Part shown: positions 8,065 through 12,177 of the stretch, piece by piece | Layout of the letters: each line of letters starts with the position of its first letter | Numbering within the stretch: the stretch's first letter is position 1 | Program-made: the position numbers and the translations under genes | Assembly: GCA_938002705.1 (NCBI GenBank) | Contig: CALLAG010000352.1 | Coordinates: forward strand, 1 to 12,177 | DNA length: 12,177 nt | Reading direction: 5' to 3' | DNA from: an uncultured Saprospiraceae bacterium | GTDB lineage: Bacteria > Bacteroidota > Bacteroidia > Chitinophagales > Saprospiraceae | Notes under the pieces: model-generated | Told to the model about the DNA's origin: nothing | What the model saw: only the letters and a program-made list of their open reading frames with translations | The model's database searches: none

Positions 8065-8703
8065 CTATTTTCTTCCGAAGTCAGCTGGAATCTCTCCCCA
8101 TGTAGATGTTTTCCACTTTATGATCTTAGTCTCATAATCATTCTTGTGTAGCCATGATAGGGCTCTATCCATAAGTTCAAATAAAGACCTATTCTTATCA
8201 GACTGCTGTAGAGTGGTCTTGACTTTCTTATTACGTACCCATGCCATTGCCGTCTTAGAGTCTGTATATATAATAGTATGAGAATTATTCAGCTTCTTAA
8301 GGTAAGCTAATCCGTGTACTAACGCTAAGAATTCGCCTACATTATTAGTCCCTTCTTCATAAGGACCTTTTAAGAATATCTGCTCTTTAGATATAGTATG
8401 TACGCCTCTGTACTCCATCAGACCGGGATTGCCACTGCATGCTGCATCTACAGAGATACTATCAGCTATTATTTCATTACTATATTGCTGTACATTTTTT
8501 GCTTTTGTTTTTTGCTTTTTATTGATATGATTGGTCGCTTTCTGACTGAAGGCTTCTGTAGCTTCCTTCTGTGTTTTGAATGATTTGTACTTTGCATTTG
8601 GGTATCCTACGACTTGGGCTTGACATTCTGACCAGCTGCGATAAATGCCAGGTTTTTGACCAACCCACACGACATAATATTTACTTTTGTTACTCTTAGC
8701 CAT
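8065..8703 (-). CDS. rnhA: Ribonuclease HI with N-terminal viroplasmin (hybrid-binding) domain
   Basis: 212 residues. It degrades the RNA strand of RNA-DNA hybrids. Residues about 8-53 form a viroplasmin / hybrid-binding domain (KYYVVWVGQKPGIYRSW, then YPNAKYKSFKTQKEATEAF), as in eukaryotic RNase H1. A Lys-rich linker covers about 55-72. The catalytic RNase H fold starts at about 83. The four acidic active-site residues can be placed: Asp86 (SVDAACSGNPG), Glu124 (GTNNVGEFLAL), Asp148 (IIYTDSKTA) and Asp208 (GEIPADFGRK). The gene is convergent with def, with two bases between stop codons and no terminator, and divergent from tatD, with 29 bases between start codons. Confidence 0.95.
   Translation of the reverse strand: MAKSNKSKYYVVWVGQKPGIYRSWSECQAQVVGYPNAKYKSFKTQKEATEAFSQKATNHINKKQKTKAKNVQQYSNEIIADSISVDAACSGNPGLMEYRGVHTISKEQIFLKGPYEEGTNNVGEFLALVHGLAYLKKLNNSHTIIYTDSKTAMAWVRNKKVKTTLQQSDKNRSLFELMDRALSWLHKNDYETKIIKWKTSTWGEIPADFGRK
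8655..8689 (+). promoter_or_regulatory. Candidate tatD promoter inside the start of the divergent rnhA
   Basis: TACTTTTG at 8682-8689 matches TAnnTTTG exactly. A TTTG at 8655-8658 could be the -33 element, 23 bases away, slightly longer than the usual spacing of about 19-21. The predicted transcript start is near 8696, giving a leader of about 37 bases before the tatD ATG at 8733. The elements lie within the first codons of rnhA on the other strand, as the 29-base gap is too short to hold two full promoters. Confidence 0.42.
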
Positions 8704-8732
8704 TTATAAAAAACATATATAATATAATCACT

Positions 8733-9521
8733 ATGTATATTGATACCCACGCTCATATCTATTCTGACAAGTTTACTGATGACATAGATCAAGTCATTGT
8801 AAGAGCACTTGATAGCAAAGTTAACAAGATATTTATGCCTAATATCGATATCGAATCTATAACTGGTATGCATGGCTTAGCGGATAGGTACTCAGATATG
8901 TGTTATCCGATGATGGGCTTACACCCATGTTCTGTAGATAAGGAATATAAGAGCGTACTGACTGAAATGAAGTCTCATATAGATAGTGGCAGAAAATATT
9001 TCGGAATAGGGGAGACAGGCATTGACTTATATTGGGATGTTAGTTTTAAAAAAGAGCAGATTGCTGCTTTTGAGATGCAAATAGAATGGGCAAAAACCTA
9101 TCAACTACCTATAATTATTCACTCAAGAGACTCTTTAGATTTGACCATTGATATTATTTCTAATTACCAAGATGGATCTCTAAGTGGAATATTCCACTGT
9201 TTTAACGGAACAAAAGATCAATGTAGACAGATAGCGGATGTCAACTTTTATATGGGCTTAGGAGGCGTAATTACTTATAAAAATGCTGGGCTTAATGATA
9301 TGGTCTCATATATGCCACAAGAATATATGCTTCTCGAGACAGATGCCCCATACTTAAGTCCTGTTCCGAAAAGAGGTAAAAGGAATGAAAGTGCCTATGT
9401 TCCATATGTCGTAGATAAGATATGTGAGGTACGAAATGAAGAAATCAAACAAGTAAGTAGCTATACTACCTTAAATGCTAAGAAAATATTCCAACTAAGT
9501 ACTGAAAAAGAGTACATTTGA
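8733..9521 (+). CDS. tatD: TatD family metal-dependent hydrolase (DNase)
   Basis: 262 residues, a standard length for this amidohydrolase-fold family, which acts as a cytoplasmic metal-dependent nuclease on DNA. The metal ligands are all visible: His6 and His8 in DTHAHIY, Glu94 in GIGETGID, His130 in IIIHSRD, His155 in IFHCFNG and Asp204 in LLETDAPYLSP. The segment MGLHPCSV near 61-68 also fits the family. The start at 8733 keeps DTHAH at the extreme N-terminus, as is usual. The stop is eight bases before the tRNA-Ser gene. Despite the historical name there is no Tat translocase gene nearby. Which TatD-family subtype this is cannot be told from the sequence alone. Confidence 0.95.
   Translation: MYIDTHAHIYSDKFTDDIDQVIVRALDSKVNKIFMPNIDIESITGMHGLADRYSDMCYPMMGLHPCSVDKEYKSVLTEMKSHIDSGRKYFGIGETGIDLYWDVSFKKEQIAAFEMQIEWAKTYQLPIIIHSRDSLDLTIDIISNYQDGSLSGIFHCFNGTKDQCRQIADVNFYMGLGGVITYKNAGLNDMVSYMPQEYMLLETDAPYLSPVPKRGKRNESAYVPYVVDKICEVRNEEIKQVSSYTTLNAKKIFQLSTEKEYI
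9513..9520 (+). promoter_or_regulatory. Candidate tRNA-Ser promoter -7 element in the last codons of tatD
   Basis: TACATTTG exactly matches TAnnTTTG and is the same octamer as at 2465-2472. It spans the final Tyr-Ile-stop codons of tatD and ends nine bases before the mature tRNA 5' end, which would place transcription start a few bases before the tRNA. No good TTG element is visible at -33. Confidence 0.42.
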
Positions 9522-9529
9522 ACTTACTA

Positions 9530-9617
9530 GGAGAGTTGGCCGAGTGGCTTAAGGCGCTCGCTTGGAAAGCGTGTATACTCCAAAAGGGTATCAAGGGTTC
9601 GAATCCCTTACTCTCCG
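9530..9617 (+). tRNA. tRNA-Ser (anticodon GGA)
   Basis: An 88-base class II tRNA. The acceptor stem is 9530-9536 with 9610-9616, and the discriminator is G9617. The anticodon loop is TTGGAAA (9562-9568) with anticodon GGA at 9564-9566, reading UCC and UCU. The long variable arm that marks serine tRNAs pairs 9575-9580 with 9586-9591. The T arm is 9593-9609 with TTCGAAT in the loop. CCA is not encoded (CTT follows) and must be added by the CCA-adding enzyme. It follows tatD by eight bases. Confidence 0.97.
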
Positions 9618-9864
9618 CTTATTTATTTTTTTGGTCAGACATTAGATGTTTATATTGATATAGTTAGTAATAATATCTTGCACAACACCAAAAAAAGTAT
9701 TTCTAACATCTTATTTATATATAAGAAGAATTTTACATAAGAAATACAACCAATTATCAGTATAAAATATGATTAGTATAATTATACAACTAATACAAAT
9801 ATTTCTATTTTAGGGTTTTTAAACCAATTTCATTACAGACTTACACGAAGAAAAATTTATCGTC
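9618..9864. other. AT-rich intergenic region before the exb operon
   Basis: This holds no gene that I can support. A run of seven T at 9626-9632, soon after the tRNA, may help end its transcript, but there is no separate hairpin. Short AT-rich inverted repeats are CTTAT/ATAAG at 9710-9725 and GGTTT-TT-AAACC at 9814-9825, the latter 39 bases before exbB. I find no exact TAnnTTTG. A weak TTG (9655-9657) plus TATCTTG (9674-9680) pair is the nearest promoter-like arrangement. The exb promoter must be here or further upstream. Confidence 0.4.
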
Positions 9865-10596
9865 ATGCAAAAATTACTTTTTACATTTTTTTTAATCTGC
9901 GGAATTAGCCTTTTAGGGTTCTCAGACTTAGTGGCACAAGCAGCAACGGCAGCCGAAGAAGGTGGAATGTTCCAAGTACTAAAGGAAAAATTCATTGAAG
10001 GGGATTGGAAATTTATGAGTCTTGTACTTGTTACTCTTATTCTTGGTTTGGCATTTTGTATCGAGAGAATTATCACTCTTAATATTGCGACTACTAATAC
10101 ATCTAAATTATTATCACGTATAGACGAGAGATTAGCTGATAACGATCTGGACGGAGCTCAGGAAGTTGCTCGATCTACTCCTGGTCCTACTGCAAGCGTT
10201 CTGTATGAAGGTCTTAGAAATGCTCACAACGGCCCAGAGGCTGTAGAGAAAGCTATCGTATCTTATGGTAGCGTACAGATGGGATTACTAGAGAAAGGAC
10301 TTGTTTGGATATCACTATTTATCGCTATAGCACCGATGCTTGGATTTATGGGTACGGTAATAGGTATGATTGAAGCCTTTGATAGAATTCAGGAGGCAGG
10401 GGATCTTTCTCCATCAGTAGTTGCAGGGGGTATTAAGATTGCCTTATTGACTACAGTATTCGGTCTTATCGTAGCGATTATACTTCAGATTTTTTATAAT
10501 TATATAGTATCAAAAATTGATGGTATCGTCAATAAAATGGAAGAATCTTCTATTGGATTGGTAGATGTTATGTCTAAGAATGGATTATTCAAATAA
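9865..10596 (+). CDS. exbB: MotA/TolQ/ExbB family proton channel protein
   Basis: 243 residues. It is the inner-membrane channel subunit of a proton-motive-force-driven complex that works with ExbD/TolR proteins to energise TonB-type outer-membrane transport or related envelope work. The N-terminus (1-26, ending LVAQA) looks like a cleavable signal peptide or an extra helix, followed by an acidic segment, as in many Bacteroidota homologues. Three family helices are predicted at about 51-70, 147-170 and 190-214. The signature LGFMGTVIGMIEAF is at 159-172. The large cytoplasmic loop between the first two helices holds the ARSTPGP region. It heads a four-gene same-strand set; the next gene starts 36 bases later. 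No Shine-Dalgarno sequence is seen. Whether it serves TonB, Tol or another system cannot be decided without the missing partner gene. Confidence 0.93.
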   Translation: MQKLLFTFFLICGISLLGFSDLVAQAATAAEEGGMFQVLKEKFIEGDWKFMSLVLVTLILGLAFCIERIITLNIATTNTSKLLSRIDERLADNDLDGAQEVARSTPGPTASVLYEGLRNAHNGPEAVEKAIVSYGSVQMGLLEKGLVWISLFIAIAPMLGFMGTVIGMIEAFDRIQEAGDLSPSVVAGGIKIALLTTVFGLIVAIILQIFYNYIVSKIDGIVNKMEESSIGLVDVMSKNGLFK

Positions 10597-10632
10597 TTGA
10601 TTTTATAATTTCTAAAAAATAAATTAAAGATT

Positions 10633-11142
10633 ATGAAATCACTATTCACACTACTAACTAAAAGAGGGCAATTATTCTCTCTGATATTAGCTATAGTATG
10701 TATCGTTATAGTATTCGCATCTATATTGGGTGGCTTAGGAAGCGCCGGATATTCGACAAGCTTAGACTTGGTACCTATTATGCAAGATGAAGACAGCACT
10801 CAGTCTTTTGATTTCTTTAGACCAGCTGTAGTTATTCCTGCTTATCTAGCAATAATATGTTTCGTACTTATGATATTAGGTGTATTCAAAGATATTATCT
10901 CTGACCCTAAAGGTTCTATGAAAGTAATCATCGGACTTGTAGTCGTCACAGTAGTATTCTTTGCATTATACAGTTCTAGTGCTGCAGAACATACTGGTAA
11001 GATCGAGTCATTAGTACAAGAATTTGATGTAAGTGATAATATCAGTAAAATGATAAGCGGTGGTATCAAGACCACTGTAGGACTTGCAATTCTTGCTGCA
11101 ATAAGTATGGTATTAATGGAGATCTGGAACATGTTTAAATAA
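10633..11142 (+). CDS. Unknown four-helix membrane protein encoded between exbB and exbD
   Basis: 169 residues; I do not recognise a named domain. Four hydrophobic helices are predicted at about 13-35, 64-85, 96-113 and 143-165, with a Gly-rich turn (GGLGSAGY) after the first, an acidic stretch (MQDEDSTQSFD) before the second, and a charged region (EHTGKIESLVQEFD) between the third and fourth. The fourth helix ends in MEIWNMFK. It lacks the ExbB signature and the ExbD membrane Asp motif, so it is not simply a duplicate of either. It starts 36 bases after exbB and its stop is six bases before exbD, so it is almost certainly co-expressed and may be an accessory subunit of the channel complex. 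That role is inferred from position only. My recollection is that small membrane proteins recur at this position in Bacteroidota exb operons, which I could not verify here. Confidence 0.85.
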   Translation: MKSLFTLLTKRGQLFSLILAIVCIVIVFASILGGLGSAGYSTSLDLVPIMQDEDSTQSFDFFRPAVVIPAYLAIICFVLMILGVFKDIISDPKGSMKVIIGLVVVTVVFFALYSSSAAEHTGKIESLVQEFDVSDNISKMISGGIKTTVGLAILAAISMVLMEIWNMFK

Positions 11143-11148
11143 TATATT

Positions 11149-11697
11149 ATGCCAAGTAAAAGAGAAAGAAAAGCACCAGAAGTTAATGCTGGCTCTATGG
11201 CAGACATAGCGTTCCTGTTATTAATATTTTTTCTGGTGACAACAACTATTGCTGTTGATAAAGGTGTACTCGTTAAGTTACCGCCTTGGTCTAACGAGCC
11301 GCCACCAGAGATGAAGATGAATACAAGGAATGTGTATTCTGTTCTTGTCAATGCTAATAACGACCTATTAGTAAGAGGTGAGCCTAAGGATATAAGAGAC
11401 TTAAGAAAGGATACTAAAGAATTTATCATGAATCCGAGAAAGTTAGATGACATGGCTGAGAAGCCTACTAAAGCCATCATATCTCTCAAGAATGATAGAG
11501 GAACTAAGTATAAGACATATCTAGAAGTATACAATGAATTAAAGGCGGCCTATAATGAGCTAAGAGAAGAAGAATCTAAGAAGAGGCACGGCAAGTCATA
11601 TGAATTTATCACAAGAGATCAGCAGAGAGAGATAAGGAGTGCTATTCCTTTAGTAATCTCGGAAGCTGAACCTACTAACTTTGGAGAGGAAAACTAA
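11149..11697 (+). CDS. exbD: ExbD/TolR family biopolymer transport protein, copy 1
   Basis: 182 residues. A short basic cytoplasmic N-terminus (MPSKRERKAPEVNAG) leads into a single helix at about 18-36 containing MADIAFLLLIFFLVTT. Asp19 is the conserved proton-carrying membrane Asp. The rest is periplasmic: VDKGVLVKLPP just after the membrane is typical of Bacteroidota ExbD. The C-terminal half contains a charged region rich in Lys and Glu (about 135-165) that may be helical or coiled, longer than in minimal ExbD proteins. Family role: it pairs with the ExbB channel, couples proton flow and transmits force to a periplasm-spanning partner. It lies six bases after the unknown membrane gene and five before the second exbD. 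Confidence 0.93.
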   Translation: MPSKRERKAPEVNAGSMADIAFLLLIFFLVTTTIAVDKGVLVKLPPWSNEPPPEMKMNTRNVYSVLVNANNDLLVRGEPKDIRDLRKDTKEFIMNPRKLDDMAEKPTKAIISLKNDRGTKYKTYLEVYNELKAAYNELREEESKKRHGKSYEFITRDQQREIRSAIPLVISEAEPTNFGEEN

Positions 11698-11702
11698 TCA
11701 CT

Positions 11703-12173
11703 ATGGGAAAGTTTACTAAAAAAAGAGGAAAGGCAAATCCAGAAGTATCAACGGCTTCATTACCTGATATCATTTTCATGCTCCTGTTTTTCTTTATGGT
11801 TGTGACAGTATTGAGAGATTCTGAACTTAAAGTAGCTAACAACCTACCAAGTGCATCAGAGCTGACTAAACTGGAAAAGAAATCACTTGTAAATCACCTA
11901 CTGGTAGGTAAGCCAGTAGAGAAATACCAAGCAACTTATGGTACGAAGCCACAATTACAATTAGGCGATAAGTTCGCTGATATCAAGGATATACCACTAT
12001 TCATAGAGAAACATAGAACTTCTGTGAATGAGAAAGAGATTCCACAAATTATATCATCTCTCAAAATAGATGGTGATGTAACTATGGGTTTCATTACAGA
12101 TATAAAAACGCAACTAAGAAAGGCTGGACAACTAAAAGTTAATTACTCTGCAAAACCAAAAACAGTCAAATAG
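11703..12173 (+). CDS. exbD: ExbD/TolR family biopolymer transport protein, copy 2
   Basis: 156 residues and complete, with the stop four bases from the window end. A basic N-terminus (MGKFTKKRGKANPEVSTAS) precedes one helix at about 22-38 (LPDIIFMLLFFFMVVTVLRD), with Asp22 as the conserved membrane Asp. The periplasmic part (about 40-156) differs strongly from copy 1. It has an ExbD-like alternating strand and helix pattern: LVNHLLVGKP, then IPQIISSLKIDGDVTMGFITD, ending in LRKAGQLKVNYSAKP. The two ExbD-like proteins in one operon probably form a mixed stator with ExbB, a recurring arrangement in Bacteroidota. It starts five bases after copy 1. No terminator is visible before the window ends, so further genes, such as a TonB-like partner, may follow. 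Confidence 0.92.
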   Translation: MGKFTKKRGKANPEVSTASLPDIIFMLLFFFMVVTVLRDSELKVANNLPSASELTKLEKKSLVNHLLVGKPVEKYQATYGTKPQLQLGDKFADIKDIPLFIEKHRTSVNEKEIPQIISSLKIDGDVTMGFITDIKTQLRKAGQLKVNYSAKPKTVK

Positions 12174-12177
12174 TTCT

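Noticed and set aside
8398..8583. 61-residue open frame on the plus strand inside rnhA
   Set aside because: It is antisense to the linker and RNase H domain of rnhA, whose catalytic residues are all intact; no independent support.
8816..8823. CAAAGTTA (minus strand TAACTTTG) as the rnhA promoter
   Set aside because: It matches TAnnTTTG but lies about 110 bases inside tatD with no -33 partner; expected by chance in AT-rich sequence, so not listed as a feature.
8607..8873. Minus-strand frame spanning the rnhA/tatD gap
   Set aside because: It overlaps the start of both well-supported genes and has no family features.
9710..9725. CTTAT/ATAAG inverted repeat as a terminator or operator
   Set aside because: Weak five-pair AT-only stem without a following T-run; easily random in this base composition.
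10842..11534. 230-residue open frame on the minus strand opposite the membrane gene and first exbD
   Set aside because: It overlaps two genes with strong family, spacing or membrane-helix support. Its hydrophobic composition is what a reverse reading of such AT-rich genes gives, and it shows no recognisable motif.
9865..12173. Assignment of the operon to the T9SS motor proteins GldL/GldM
   Set aside because: The proteins show the ExbB signature LGFMGTVIG and short ExbD proteins with the membrane Asp. GldM is much longer and GldL has a different two-helix layout, so they are exb-type.

Overview
The window looks like chromosome from an AT-rich member of the Bacteroidota, probably Saprospiria-like. 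Two very large surface proteins end in type IX secretion (T9SS) C-terminal sorting domains. They carry the dockerin/cohesin-like modules and HYR-like Cys-rich repeats typical of that group. Several gene starts have Bacteroidota-style TAnnTTTG promoter octamers upstream, and Shine-Dalgarno sequences are mostly absent. The taxonomic placement is an inference from protein style, not from a marker gene.

Left part (1-7054): two tandem, paralogous secreted adhesin-like genes on the + strand. The first is cut by the window edge and lacks its N-terminus. The second is complete, with a signal peptide, HYR-like repeats and an embedded C-type lectin-like domain. Both end in the same module: regulatory beta-sandwich, type I dockerin-like pair, cohesin-like domain, T9SS sorting domain. 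Each gene is followed by a strong intrinsic terminator preceded by the same 12-base motif, so each is probably its own transcription unit.

Middle part (7092-9617): compact housekeeping genes. ruvX and def are tightly coupled on the + strand. A viroplasmin-type ribonuclease H gene lies convergent to def and divergent from tatD. tatD is followed by a tRNA-Ser(GGA) gene.

Right part (9865-12173): a four-gene operon encoding a proton-driven energy-transduction complex: ExbB/TolQ-like channel, a conserved-looking four-helix membrane protein of unknown function, and two different ExbD/TolR-like proteins. ExbB/ExbD stators energise outer-membrane or envelope processes; the unknown membrane protein is the least explained component in the window.

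I found no CRISPR array, insertion sequence, phage gene or obvious defence system. The most interesting points are the cohesin plus dockerin combination within one secreted protein, the lectin-like insertion, the unknown protein inside the exb operon, and promoter-like octamers embedded in neighbouring coding sequence.
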